DNA of 64,000 nucleotides from assembly GCA_965221725.1 (NCBI GenBank), contig OZ244909.1:496001-560000 (forward strand), given 5' to 3'. The position numbers were made by a program, and so were the translations under genes. Below, piece after piece: positions 28,001-36,028 of this stretch. The notes beneath the pieces are model-generated. The model did not search any database, was not told the DNA's origin, and was given only the letters and a program-made list of their open reading frames with translations. How positions within the stretch are numbered: the first letter of the stretch is position 1; each line of letters begins with the position of its first letter. This stretch comes from HK1 sp965221725 (GTDB taxonomy: Bacteria > Pseudomonadota > Gammaproteobacteria > HK1).

Positions 28001-31000
28001 AGCTCGACGCGCACCGGGCGCCAGCCCCGCCAGATGGCCTCGCTCGCACGGGCCTCGGCCGCCGTGTAGGGCGTGAGCGTCGCGTGCGTCTCGGCCCCGA
28101 AGGCGATGAGCACCCGCCGCCAGTTCTCGCCGAAGTGGCGGTCGGCGCGGTTGCGGTTGCTTGCGTAGTAGCCGCGCACCGTGGCGACGAGGCCCGCCGC
28201 CGTCGGGGCGCAGGTGGCCGGCGCGGCGTCGTTGTCGTTCACCGTCACGGCGGCGGTGAACGCGCCGCCCAGCGTGTAGCCTGTGCCCGCGCCCAGGGTC
28301 ACGCGGATCGGGCCGCTCGGCTCGGCCACGCTGTCCGCCCGGGTCGCGATGGTGAAGGTCCGGGAGGTCTGGCCGCTCGGGAAGGTCCAAGTGCCGGCCC
28401 CCTCGTTCCCGGCCGCCAGGAAATCGGCGCCCGGCGCGTCCGCGACAGTCCGGTTGACGGTCAGGTTCGAGGTGGGCGGGGAATCGGCCGTCACCGTGAA
28501 GCTGGCCGCAGTCCCCTCCGTCACCGCCGAGCCGCCGCGGATGGTCAGCACCGGGTTGGCGTTGGCGGCGCTTATCGCGATGGTGAAGGTGTCGGAGACT
28601 GAGCCGCCGTTGCCGTCGCTCGCGGTCACCGTCACCGCCGGCGCGCCCACCGCCGCGGGTGTGCCGGTGAAGGTGCGGGTGGCGGGGTTGAAGCTGAGCC
28701 AGGCGGGCCGCCCCGTGGCGGAGTAGATCAGCGGATCGCGGTCGGCGTCGTTGAAAGTGTTGGCCGGGAAGGTGTAGCTGAAGGGCGCGCCCACCCGGGC
28801 GTTCTGGTCCGGGATGGGGGTGGCGACCGTGGGTGCCGTGTTCTTTTGGACCGCCGGCGGCGGCGGGGTGCCGCTTTCGTCATCGTTGACGACCAGGTTC
28901 AGGTCGGGGCCGCTGCCCGCCGTGTAGCCGCCGCCCTGGACGCTGTGGCTCAGCGTCGCCCGGTCATGGACGGCATCGTTGTCCTGGGAGGCCGACACCG
29001 TGACGGTCTGAGGTTCATTCCAGTTGCCGCGGGTGAAGTCGAGGCTGACGGGGGAGGTGGTCACGTCGGGATTGTCGGAGGTGATCCACACGCTCACCCC
29101 CGCGCCCTCGGGGGGTTGGGCGCTCAACCGCACCCTGTAGCTGGCGGTGCCGCCCTCGGCCACCGTCAGGGATGTCGGGGACAGCACCGCCACGCCGAAC
29201 AGGGGTCTCACACTCACTGGCGCCGATGGCCGGCCGTTCACGTCGCCGGCCACCGCCCGCACGCGGATGTTGTAGGTCAAGCCGTTGGTGAGGCCGGTGA
29301 CCGTGTGGCTCCGGGTTGTTGCGTTGCTTTCGGGGATGTCTATCCAGCGGGTGCTCTCGAGAAGCTGGTACTGCCACTTGGTGATTTCGTTGGAGGCGGG
29401 GGCGTTCCAACTCAAGACCACCCGGCCGTTGCCCGCCGTGGCGGTGAGGCCGGTGGGCGCCGCCGGCGCCGCGGCGGCCGGCGCGTCGTTGTCGGTCACC
29501 GTCACCACCACGTTGCCGGTCACCGAGCCGTAGCCGCCGCCGCTGGCGCTGTGGGTCAGCGTCGCGCTGTCGTTGGTGGTGTCGTTGTCCTCGCCCGCCG
29601 ACACCGTCACCGTCCGCGCGGTGCTCCAGGTGGTCGTGGTGAAGGTCAGCGTGTTCTGGTTGCCGGGCGTGGCGGTGTTGGTGTCGAACGTCACCTCGCC
29701 GCTCGCGCCCGCGACCGTCACCGTCACCGGCCCCGTCGGCTGGGTCGCGAGCGCCACCGTGTAGGTGCCGCGGCCGCCCTCGGCCACCGTCAGCGAAGTC
29801 GGGTCGAGGACCAGGCCCGGCGTGTCGTTGTCGGTGACGGTCACCGCCACGCTGCCCGTGACCGAGCCGTAGCCGCCCCCGCTCGCGCTGTGGGTCAGCG
29901 TCGCGCTGTCGTTCGTCGTGTCGTTGTCCTCGCCCGCCGACACCGTGACGGTTTTCGCGGTGCTCCAGTTGCTGGCGTTGAAGGTCAGCGTGCTCTGGTT
30001 GCCGCCCGCGTCGGAGTCGGTGTCGAACGTCACCTCCCCGCTCGCGCCCCCGACCGTCACCGTCACGTTGCCGGTGGGCTCGGTGGCCAGCGCCACCGTG
30101 TAGGTCGCGCTGCCGCCCTCGGCCACGGTCAGCGAAGTCGGATTGAGCACCAGGCCCGGCGTGTCGTTGTCGGTGACCGTCACCGCCACGCTCCCCGTGA
30201 CCGAGCCGTAGCCGCCGCCCGACGCGCTGTGCGTCAGCGTCGCGCTGTCGTTCGCCGTGTCGCCGTCCTCGCCCGCCGACACCGCCACCGTCCGCGGCGC
30301 GCTCCAGGTGGTCGTGCTGAAGGTCAGCGTGCTCTGGTTGCCGGGCGTGGCGGAGTCGGTGTCGAACGTCACCTCGCCGCTCGCCCCCGCGACCGTCACC
30401 GTCACGGTCGCCGTCGGCCGCGTGGCCAGCGCCACCGTGTAGGCGCCGCTGCCGCCCTCCGCCACCGTCAGGCTCGCCGGGTCGAGGACCAGGGCGGGGG
30501 CCCGCGGCGTCGCCGTCGCGGCCGCCGAGGCCGCGCCGAGCACCGTCCCGCCCGGCGCGGCCGTCGCGCGCACCTCGAAGTCGTACGCCGTCCCGTTCGT
30601 CAGCCCCGCCACCGTGCCGCTGGTCGAGGTCGCGGTGGTGCCGCCCGTGAAGTCCGTCCATTCCCCCCAGGTACTGGCACTGTTCAACTTCTGGCGGTAC
30701 TGGTACTTCGTGATCGCGCTGTTCGACGGGTCGCTCCAGCCCAGCGTGACCTCGCCGCTGCCCGGGCCCGCCACCGCCGTGAATCCGGTCGGCGCGGCGG
30801 GCGCGGCGGCGGCGTCGGTGATGCGGAAGTCCGCCAGGCTGTCGGCGCCGGACGCGCCGCCGCCGAGGCCGGTGCCCGAATTCGCGTTCAGCGTGCCGAG
30901 GCCGATCACCACCGTCTCGCCGCCCGACTCCGTGGTGCCGTCCGTCGCCGCCGTCAGCGTCAGCGTGACCGTCGTCGCCGTCGTCCCCGTGCTCGGCCCG

Positions 31001-34000
31001 GTGAAGGTCACCATCGCGTTCCCGGAGTCCAGGTTCGCGCAGGCCACCCCGGTCGGCAGGGTCGTGGGGCACGCCGTCGTGTAGTCCGTGCCCCGCGTCG
31101 CGGCGCCGCCGAAGGTCAGCGGCACCGGCAGGACCTCGCCGTTCACCAGGCCGCGCCCCAGGGTGACGGTGAAGGTCTTCGTTGCGCCCTCGGCGACATC
31201 CCCGGCGGCGCCCGCGAGCGTCACCGCGGTCGGGTCGTTGTCCGCCACCGTGACGGTGGCCGCCGTGCCGCTGAAGGTGCGGTAATTGCTGTCCTGGGAG
31301 GATGTGGTGTAGGTGACAGACAGTTCCCGGCCGAGCGGGCTGTCCGTGCTGTCGTCGGTGGCGCGCACCGTCACCGTCTGCGGCGTGCTCCAGGTCGAGG
31401 CGAGGAAAGCGAGCAGCGCGCTGCCGCCGAACGTGCTGCCGCCCGGGCCGGCGAGCTCCAGCCCGGCGGGGGCGGTGACGGTGACCGCGACGTTGTCCGA
31501 CGGCCGGGTGTTCAGTACCACCGTGAAGGTGGCCGTGTCCGAGGCGTCGCCCTCGGTGACGGCCTGGTCCGTCGGCTGCGCCGCGGCCACGCCGGGCGTC
31601 GCGGCCGCCGGCGTGGCCGTCGCCTCGGACGAGGCCGCGCCGGCCACCCCCCCGGACACCGCGCGCACCTCAAAGCCGTAGGCGGTGCCGTTGGTCAGGC
31701 CCGTCACCGTGTGGGTGGTGGTGGCGGCGGTGCTGCTGGCGATCGCCGTCCAGCTGCCCCAGGCGCCGGTGTCCGGCGGGGTGCGCTGGCGGAACTCGTA
31801 GCCGCCGATCGCGGCGTTGGAGGGGTCGGTCCAACTCAGGACGGCCTCGCCGTCGCCCGCCGCGGCGGCGAAGCCCGCGGGCGCGGCCGGGGCAGGCGGG
31901 TCGTTCACCGTCACCTCGAAGCGATTGGCGGTCGGCGATGGATCGGCCCCGCCGCCCACGTTGGTCGCGAGCCCGTCCCGGTCGAAGCCGTTCGCCGTCG
32001 CATCGTCCGGCCCGAGCGCGACCACCAGCGTCTCCGCGCCGGCGTCGTCGTCGAGCAGGGCCGACAGCGTCAGCGTCGCAGTCCGCGCCGCCGCCCCCGA
32101 AAAGGCCAGCTGCGGCGTCGCCGTGGTCTCGCCGCTCAGCGCCACGCCCGTGTTCAGCCCCGCCCCGGTCTTCAGCGCCAGGCTCCAGTCGTCCGTGTCC
32201 ACATCCGTCCCGCCGATCGACAACGGCACATCGATCGCCTCGCCCGCCACGAGGTCGCGGCCCAGCGTCACCGTGAACTCGACCGTTCCGCCCTCGCGCA
32301 CCGCGCCCGTGCCCGCGCGGGCGAGTTCGACCAGGGTCGGATCGTCGTCGCGGATGGTGACGAAGGCGCTGTTGGCATTGGAGTCGATGCTGAACCCGGT
32401 CGGGAGCAGGTTATCGGGATCCTCGCTGATCGTCAGCGTCACCAACTCGTCGGGCTCGTCGGTGGTGTCCGCTGTTCCATAGACGGAGAAGCCGAACTGG
32501 GTTGTGCTGCTTCCGTCGCCCGTCAGATCGATGCAGCCGCTGCCGTCGAGCGTCAGGTTGGTGCGTCCCCGGTCCACCACGAAGCTGGGGGTCGACAGGG
32601 AGCTGGTGAAGCAGTTCCTGAGCGACACGCTCGCCGCCAACGGCGTCACCGTCACAAATAGAGCGGCGGGGGTGGCGACTTCGGATTCCTGATTGACGTC
32701 ACTGCCTTCCACGGCGCCGGCGGACAAGGTCGTGGTCTGCGTCGGCGTGGCGGACACGATGTCCGACAAGGCGCCGGGCAGGCTCACGGCCACGGCGCGG
32801 ATCTGGAAGTCGTAGGCGGTGCCGTTGGTCAGGCCCGTCTGAATGAAACTGAAATCGGGGACGGATGCGGCAGCGAGTTGGCCCCAGTTCGTCGGCCAGC
32901 TCCCGCCGCGTGCCCGGTGGCGCCACTGCCAATGGGTGATGCGGCTGTCTTTGGGGTCGTCCCAGCTCAGGGTCACCTCGCCGTCGCCCGGCGTGGCGGT
33001 CAGGCCCGCCGGCTTGAGCGGCGGGGGGTAGGCCGCCGGCGTGGCGGTGGCGGCGTCCGAGGCGGCGCCGCACGCGCTCCCGGCGCAGGCGCGGATGCGC
33101 CAGCCGTACTGCGTGCCGTTGTCGAAGCCGCCGCGCGTGAAGCTGGTGCGGCCCGCGGCGCCGCCCATGTTGCGCCAGCCGCCCCAGGCGCCGGGGGTGC
33201 CGCGCCAGTTGTCCCACTGCCAGCGGGTGATGCGGCTGTCGCCCGGGTCCGTCCAGCGCAGCGTCACCTGGCCGCTGCCCGGGCCCGGCGCGGCCGTCAG
33301 GCCCGTCGGCTTGGCGGGCGGCGGGGCCATCGGCGTGGCGGTCGCGCTGGCCGATGAGGGGCTGAAGACACTCCCGGCTTTGGCGAAGATCTGGAAGGTG
33401 TATTCCGTGCCGTCGGTCAGGCCCGTCACCGTGTGGCTGGTGGTGTCGGCATCGCTTCCGGGAATAGGAAAAGTATTCCATGCGCTGCCTGAGCGGATTC
33501 GGTAATCGTAGGAGGTGATGGTGTCGTCGCCCGGATCGGTCCAGTTCAGGTCAACCTCGCCGCTCGCATCGCCCGTCGTGGCCGTCAAACCCGTCGGCCT
33601 GGCCGGTGGGCGGATCGGTGTCCCGCTCACCGGGTCCGATGCGGTGCCCTCTACCGTCCCGGCCACCGCGCGGATCTCGAAGCTGTACTCGGTGCCGTTC
33701 GTGAGGCCGGTGATGACGCGGGTGAGAGTGGCGTCAGTAAAGGAGCCCGCGAAGTTCGTCCAGCTCCCCCAGCTCAGGGGATCGCCCGTCCCCTGGCGGT
33801 ACTGCCACCCGGTGATGTCGCTGTTGTTCGGGTTGGTCCATCTCAGGGTGACCACCCGGTTGCCCGCCGTCGCCGTCAGACCCGTCGGCTTCGCCGGCGC
33901 GGTCTGCGCCTCGGCGGCCGGGGCGGGGCCGAACAGCAGCGGCAGGGCGAGCAGGGCGGCGGCGAGGGCGCGGCGGAGGCCCGCCAAGGGGCCGGCCGCG

Positions 34001-34029
34001 GCGCGGGCGGGATGATGGAGGCCCGGCAT
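25072..34029 (-). CDS. Giant Fn3/Calx-beta autotransporter-like surface protein 1
   Basis: 2985 residues from ATG 34029, chosen because a signal peptide follows directly (Arg-rich start, AALLALPLLFGPAPA, cleavage near AEAQ). Four Fn3-like domains come next (each starting KPTGLTA-like), then alternating Calx-beta-like modules ending in DND/DDD, further Fn3 domains, three 113-residue tandem repeats, a cadherin/Ig-like domain (APTVATPIPDQNARVGAPFSY) and an ~80-residue helical module (FGENWRRVLIAFG). The last ~390 residues form an autotransporter-like beta barrel beginning near TTAFWGRASRST and ending in the aromatic VEATVRW. It is likely an adhesin exported by Sec, with its C-terminus in the outer membrane. 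The frame is open upstream to 34284 next to a poly-G tract. A paralogue lies at 50187-58355. Host or ligand is unknown. Confidence 0.88.
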   Translation of the reverse strand: MPGLHHPARAAAGPLAGLRRALAAALLALPLLFGPAPAAEAQTAPAKPTGLTATAGNRVVTLRWTNPNNSDITGWQYRQGTGDPLSWGSWTNFAGSFTDATLTRVITGLTNGTEYSFEIRAVAGTVEGTASDPVSGTPIRPPARPTGLTATTGDASGEVDLNWTDPGDDTITSYDYRIRSGSAWNTFPIPGSDADTTSHTVTGLTDGTEYTFQIFAKAGSVFSPSSASATATPMAPPPAKPTGLTAAPGPGSGQVTLRWTDPGDSRITRWQWDNWRGTPGAWGGWRNMGGAAGRTSFTRGGFDNGTQYGWRIRACAGSACGAASDAATATPAAYPPPLKPAGLTATPGDGEVTLSWDDPKDSRITHWQWRHRARGGSWPTNWGQLAAASVPDFSFIQTGLTNGTAYDFQIRAVAVSLPGALSDIVSATPTQTTTLSAGAVEGSDVNQESEVATPAALFVTVTPLAASVSLRNCFTSSLSTPSFVVDRGRTNLTLDGSGCIDLTGDGSSTTQFGFSVYGTADTTDEPDELVTLTISEDPDNLLPTGFSIDSNANSAFVTIRDDDPTLVELARAGTGAVREGGTVEFTVTLGRDLVAGEAIDVPLSIGGTDVDTDDWSLALKTGAGLNTGVALSGETTATPQLAFSGAAARTATLTLSALLDDDAGAETLVVALGPDDATANGFDRDGLATNVGGGADPSPTANRFEVTVNDPPAPAAPAGFAAAAGDGEAVLSWTDPSNAAIGGYEFRQRTPPDTGAWGSWTAIASSTAATTTHTVTGLTNGTAYGFEVRAVSGGVAGAASSEATATPAAATPGVAAAQPTDQAVTEGDASDTATFTVVLNTRPSDNVAVTVTAPAGLELAGPGGSTFGGSALLAFLASTWSTPQTVTVRATDDSTDSPLGRELSVTYTTSSQDSNYRTFSGTAATVTVADNDPTAVTLAGAAGDVAEGATKTFTVTLGRGLVNGEVLPVPLTFGGAATRGTDYTTACPTTLPTGVACANLDSGNAMVTFTGPSTGTTATTVTLTLTAATDGTTESGGETVVIGLGTLNANSGTGLGGGASGADSLADFRITDAAAAPAAPTGFTAVAGPGSGEVTLGWSDPSNSAITKYQYRQKLNSASTWGEWTDFTGGTTATSTSGTVAGLTNGTAYDFEVRATAAPGGTVLGAASAAATATPRAPALVLDPASLTVAEGGSGAYTVALATRPTATVTVTVAGASGEVTFDTDSATPGNQSTLTFSTTTWSAPRTVAVSAGEDGDTANDSATLTHSASGGGYGSVTGSVAVTVTDNDTPGLVLNPTSLTVAEGGSATYTVALATEPTGNVTVTVGGASGEVTFDTDSDAGGNQSTLTFNASNWSTAKTVTVSAGEDNDTTNDSATLTHSASGGGYGSVTGSVAVTVTDNDTPGLVLDPTSLTVAEGGRGTYTVALATQPTGPVTVTVAGASGEVTFDTNTATPGNQNTLTFTTTTWSTARTVTVSAGEDNDTTNDSATLTHSASGGGYGSVTGNVVVTVTDNDAPAAAAPAAPTGLTATAGNGRVVLSWNAPASNEITKWQYQLLESTRWIDIPESNATTRSHTVTGLTNGLTYNIRVRAVAGDVNGRPSAPVSVRPLFGVAVLSPTSLTVAEGGTASYRVRLSAQPPEGAGVSVWITSDNPDVTTSPVSLDFTRGNWNEPQTVTVSASQDNDAVHDRATLSHSVQGGGYTAGSGPDLNLVVNDDESGTPPPPAVQKNTAPTVATPIPDQNARVGAPFSYTFPANTFNDADRDPLIYSATGRPAWLSFNPATRTFTGTPAAVGAPAVTVTASDGNGGSVSDTFTIAISAANANPVLTIRGGSAVTEGTAASFTVTADSPPTSNLTVNRTVADAPGADFLAAGNEGAGTWTFPSGQTSRTFTIATRADSVAEPSGPIRVTLGAGTGYTLGGAFTAAVTVNDNDAAPATCAPTAAGLVATVRGYYASNRNRADRHFGENWRRVLIAFGAETHATLTPYTAAEARASEAIWRGWRPVRVELERLEACPGRQPPAPPPDVPRVTVTASTAGPITEGGTLAFTLTARPAPAADLTVSYTVADAANADFVAADSEGAKTAVIRAGQSSADIMVATVADTTDEPSGPVSVTVGSGDGYAPGDPAAAEVAVADNDATTVTLAGSAGDIAEAGGTKEFRVTLGRALEAHESLRVPLVFGGGATRTDDWTAACAEAPGVYCGPLHTYVSPHVKFISANGAPATATVTLTAVPDSLDEGAGETVTVAIGTVETNADGGAAASGSLSFTITDDDDPLPAVMVMAGSGVTEGADATFTLTVAPAPAAALAVNYTVADADGADFVAAGDEGAKTLTIAANEWPKTISVPTTADTTDEPDGPVTLRLAAGAGYRLGDPSSAMVTVSDDDATTLPGLSISDARGEEGEAMPFTITLSPASEQTVRVRMDVRNATPPSARWQDYDYARPYYDVTFAPGETEQRRWVYIYDDAHDEGEETFEAVLLRAEGAVITKAVGVGTITNSDPLPAAYLARFGRTVAEQALEGIAGRLSAERTPGMQGTLAGRALTFGPTSGTGEVADPPGDGLGLDGPEEQPSTLTAEEALLGSHFTLTGVPDATGGTTAFWGRASRSTFDGTERGDGTAITLDGTVTTALLGADYARGDWLFGLTLTQSTAEGTYATPGEDRSCADPEGGHCAVRAGDGDLEAQLTAAIPYAALDATPHLKLWGAAGHGAGEVTLKTLGARYRADTDWTLAAAGLRGTVLTPPPEGSGPALALTADALWTRTASERTRDLAASRSDVTRLRLGVEGRYRLALDGDGQLTPTLEAGVRHDGGDAETGLGVELGGGLAWSAPTLGLTLDVSGRTLIAHDDDDFTDRGLAAALTFDPRPESARGPSLTLRQDVGDRAEGGLDALFAPDPLADRTESTATARWTLEGAWGFSALGGRFTASPHAGLGLSPDTRETTLGWRLTPAAPAAPDLTVGVKATRREDDLEAPEHTVGVEATVRW
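29490..30505 (-). repeat. Three tandem 339-bp repeats inside giant protein 1
   Basis: Three consecutive 113-residue units, each with LTVAEGG near its start, SGEVTFDT in the middle and GGGYGSV..VTVTDND at its end, lie at 339-bp spacing (visible in the repeated SAGEDxDTxNDSATL block). They are closely similar at the DNA level, so copy number may change by slippage or recombination. The paralogue lacks this triple array. Confidence 0.85.
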
Positions 34030-34143
34030 GCGGGCCGCGGTGGAACGGGCGGGACTGTCAGGAGAGGGTGGGGTCCGAAGCGGGTCCGGGCGGCGGCGGG
34101 AGAGAGGTTCAGGCGCAGGGGCCGGCGGACGAGAGCGGCCCCG
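32730..34143 (-). repeat. Near-identical 5' block shared with giant protein 2 (57056-58469)
   Basis: Bases 32921-34143 match 57247-58469 at a constant offset of 24326 bp; the only difference I saw is near the upstream end. Similarity continues with more differences to about 32730. The block covers the signal peptide, the first four Fn3 domains and about 115 bp upstream of the ATG, then stops abruptly on both sides. The middle regions of the two genes are far less alike, which suggests recent gene conversion or a recent duplication homogenised at the 5' end. Confidence 0.9.
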
Positions 34144-34287
34144 GCTGCCGGGTCCCAACGCCGGTTCCGCGGGGAGGCCAGCGAGGGGGCGCCCGCCCCG
34201 GCCGGCGGCGCCGGAGCGGGCGCTCCGAAGGCCGTCACATGGCGGGGCGCCCGAACGGCCCCGGCGGCCCCTCAGGCCGCGCATTTC

Positions 34288-34310
34288 GGGGGGGGGGGGG
34301 GGGGGGGGGG
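34288..34310 (+). repeat. 23-nt poly-G tract upstream of giant protein 1
   Basis: An uninterrupted run of 23 G (C on the coding strand), 259-281 bp upstream of the ATG at 34029. Homopolymers of this length are highly prone to slipped-strand mispairing and commonly act as phase-variation switches. It begins right after the point where the two paralogues diverge. The length may also be affected by sequencing error. Confidence 0.9.
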
Positions 34311-34732
34311 TGAGGCGACGACGCGGGCGGAAGGCCGGACGGATGCCGGATGCCGCGCAGGCATCAACGGTCCGGCCAAGGCATTGATGGATTTGTTTCT
34401 TGGCATGGCCGTCCCGACGCCTCCAGAGCTTTCGATCAAGGATGATAGCTTACCGCAAAACGAGCGGCGCGTCCGCTGCCGATCCGCCCGGCAGGAGGAC
34501 GGCCCCGGACGTGATTCCGGCAACGCCGCGCGGCAGGGACGCCAACGGCAACTCCCGGGAAGCAAGGAGGACGGGTTCCTGACCTATGCAGGTCAAGCTT
34601 CAAGCAGCCATGCGCCTCCCGCGGGAGGGGAACGCGAAAAGAGGCGGACCCGAAGCGCCTTGGGCGGAAAGCGGACGATCGAGCAGGGAGGATGGCTTGC
34701 CGCGGAACGAGCCCGCGCAGGGGGCGGCAAGG

Positions 34733-35293
34733 TCAAGGGCCCGCCGGGCCTGCCCCCGAAAAGCCCAGCACCAGCCCCGCGATCACGCCGGTCTGCGCGA
34801 TCAGCGCACCGATCATCCACTTCAGCAGGTCGGCCTTGAGCTCGGCCATCTGCCGCGCCTGAGATCCTTTCAGCTCCTGTATGTCTCGCTTGATCTCCTG
34901 TATGTCCCGCTTGATCTCCTGTATCTTTTGCTCGGTAGCCGCCTCATGCTCCGCCAACCGCTGCTTCTGGGCCGCCTCATGCTCCGCCAACTGCTGCTTC
35001 TGGGCCGCCTCATGCTCCGCCAACTGCTGCTTCTGGGCCGCCTCATGCTCCGCCAATTGCTGCTTCTGGGCCGCCTCAAGCTCCGCCAATTGCTGCTTCT
35101 GGGCCCCCTCAAGCTCCGCCAACTGCTGCTTCTGGGCCCCCTCAAGCCGCAGCAGGTTCTCCCTGGTGGCCAGGTTGCTGTTCAGCAGGGCCACCTGCTC
35201 ATCCGCCAGCGCTTCCGCCTGCTCCTCGGTAAACCCCGTCCGCGTCAGGCGCTTGACGAACCGGTGGGTGTCAAAGGCAATGGCTTCACTCAT
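34733..35293 (-). CDS. DUF1640-type coiled-coil membrane protein
   Basis: 186 residues from ATG 35293. The start MSEAIAFDTHRFVKRL, then GFTEEQAEALADEQ, matches DUF1640 proteins (related to the CCDC90/MCUR1 fold). A long coiled coil follows, made of six 11-residue units (consensus EAAQKQQLAEH) and short IKRDIQE repeats, then a C-terminal transmembrane helix (KWMIGALIAQTGVIAGLVLGF). An 11-residue period points to a hendecad, right-handed-tending coil. A start 12 codons upstream (35329) is possible but less typical. It lies on the same strand between the giant protein and a PD-(D/E)XK-like gene; no role is known. Confidence 0.78.
   Translation of the reverse strand: MSEAIAFDTHRFVKRLTRTGFTEEQAEALADEQVALLNSNLATRENLLRLEGAQKQQLAELEGAQKQQLAELEAAQKQQLAEHEAAQKQQLAEHEAAQKQQLAEHEAAQKQRLAEHEAATEQKIQEIKRDIQEIKRDIQELKGSQARQMAELKADLLKWMIGALIAQTGVIAGLVLGFSGAGPAGP
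34946..35143 (-). repeat. 33-bp tandem repeat, six units, within the DUF1640-type gene
   Basis: Six almost identical 33-bp units encode the 11-residue coiled-coil repeat (EGAQKQQLAEL twice, then EAAQKQQLAEH variants). Because units are whole codons, gain or loss would change coil length without breaking the frame. Confidence 0.9.
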
Positions 35294-35406
35294 GGCGATA
35301 ACCCTACTATTGATGCCGCACCTTGGCAAATTCGCGGCGCCAGCTCGACATCCCCATAGAGGCTGAGCGCCGTCGGCACCGTCCGGGATTGGTCCCGCCG
35401 GCCGGC

Positions 35407-35940
35407 TCAGGCCGCGAGGGTCTCGATCACGTCGCCCTTGCGCTGCAGCACGGCCACGCCCTGGGCCAGGGCCGCCTTCTTCAGATCGTCATGGATGTGG
35501 AAAGCGGCCAAGGCGAACCGCTGCCGCCGGCCGGCGTGCTCGGGGAACAAGCGCCGGAAATTGGGCGCCTTCTCGTCGAGCAGGCGCTCAAGGTCGTTCC
35601 CGTGCGCCTTGTGCTTGACCTCCACCACGAACACCTCGCTGCCGTTCACCAGCAGCAGGTCGAACTCGTCCTCCACGCCGCCGCGGCTGCGCGTGACGTT
35701 CCTGTCGATGAAGTCGAAGCGCGTCCCCGCCAGCACCGGATCGGCCTTGAGGCTGTTGTGGTAGAACTCCTCGGCCGCCGCCCCCAGGTTGTTGCCCACG
35801 CCGCCGTACATCTCCGCCAGCCGGTTGAGCTTGGCCTCGGTCTTCGCCTGCTGGGCGGCGTTTTCCGCCAGCTGGGCATCGGTGCGGTCTTGCGCCACGG
35901 CCAAGCCGGCAACCAGCGCTTTCAGTTCATCGTCGGTCAT
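35407..35940 (-). CDS. PD-(D/E)XK-like protein (DUF3782-like), copy 1
   Basis: 177 residues. An N-terminal helical or coiled segment (LKALVAGLAVAQDRTDAQ) is followed by EEFYHNSLKADPVLAG and a nuclease-like core EDEFDLLLVNGSEVFVVEVKHKA. The latter supplies the D...ExK pattern of PD-(D/E)XK enzymes, a layout seen in DUF3782 and related uncharacterised proteins. A good GGAGG lies about 8 bp before the ATG. A close paralogue is at 48965-49540. It follows the ISAs1 element by about 90 bp on the element's left side. Nuclease activity is inferred only. Confidence 0.7.
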   Translation of the reverse strand: MTDDELKALVAGLAVAQDRTDAQLAENAAQQAKTEAKLNRLAEMYGGVGNNLGAAAEEFYHNSLKADPVLAGTRFDFIDRNVTRSRGGVEDEFDLLLVNGSEVFVVEVKHKAHGNDLERLLDEKAPNFRRLFPEHAGRRQRFALAAFHIHDDLKKAALAQGVAVLQRKGDVIETLAA

Positions 35941-36028
35941 GGAGCAAACCTCCTTGCGGCTCGGCGACTCAGTATATCCCCATTATCCTGCCAGCGCCCG
36001 CGCATGGCGGCTTGTGCTCGCCAGGGCC

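Noticed and set aside
28846..32661. Long plus-strand ORFs opposite the giant proteins (also 51810-56885)
   Set aside because: They are Arg/His/Gly/Val-rich shadows of the repeated Fn3/Calx-beta codons, without start signals or motifs.
34030..34284. Upstream 85-residue extension of giant protein 1 as its real N-terminus
   Set aside because: It is Arg/Pro/Gly-rich without a ribosome-binding site, and the signal peptide begins at the ATG at 34029, conserved in the paralogue.
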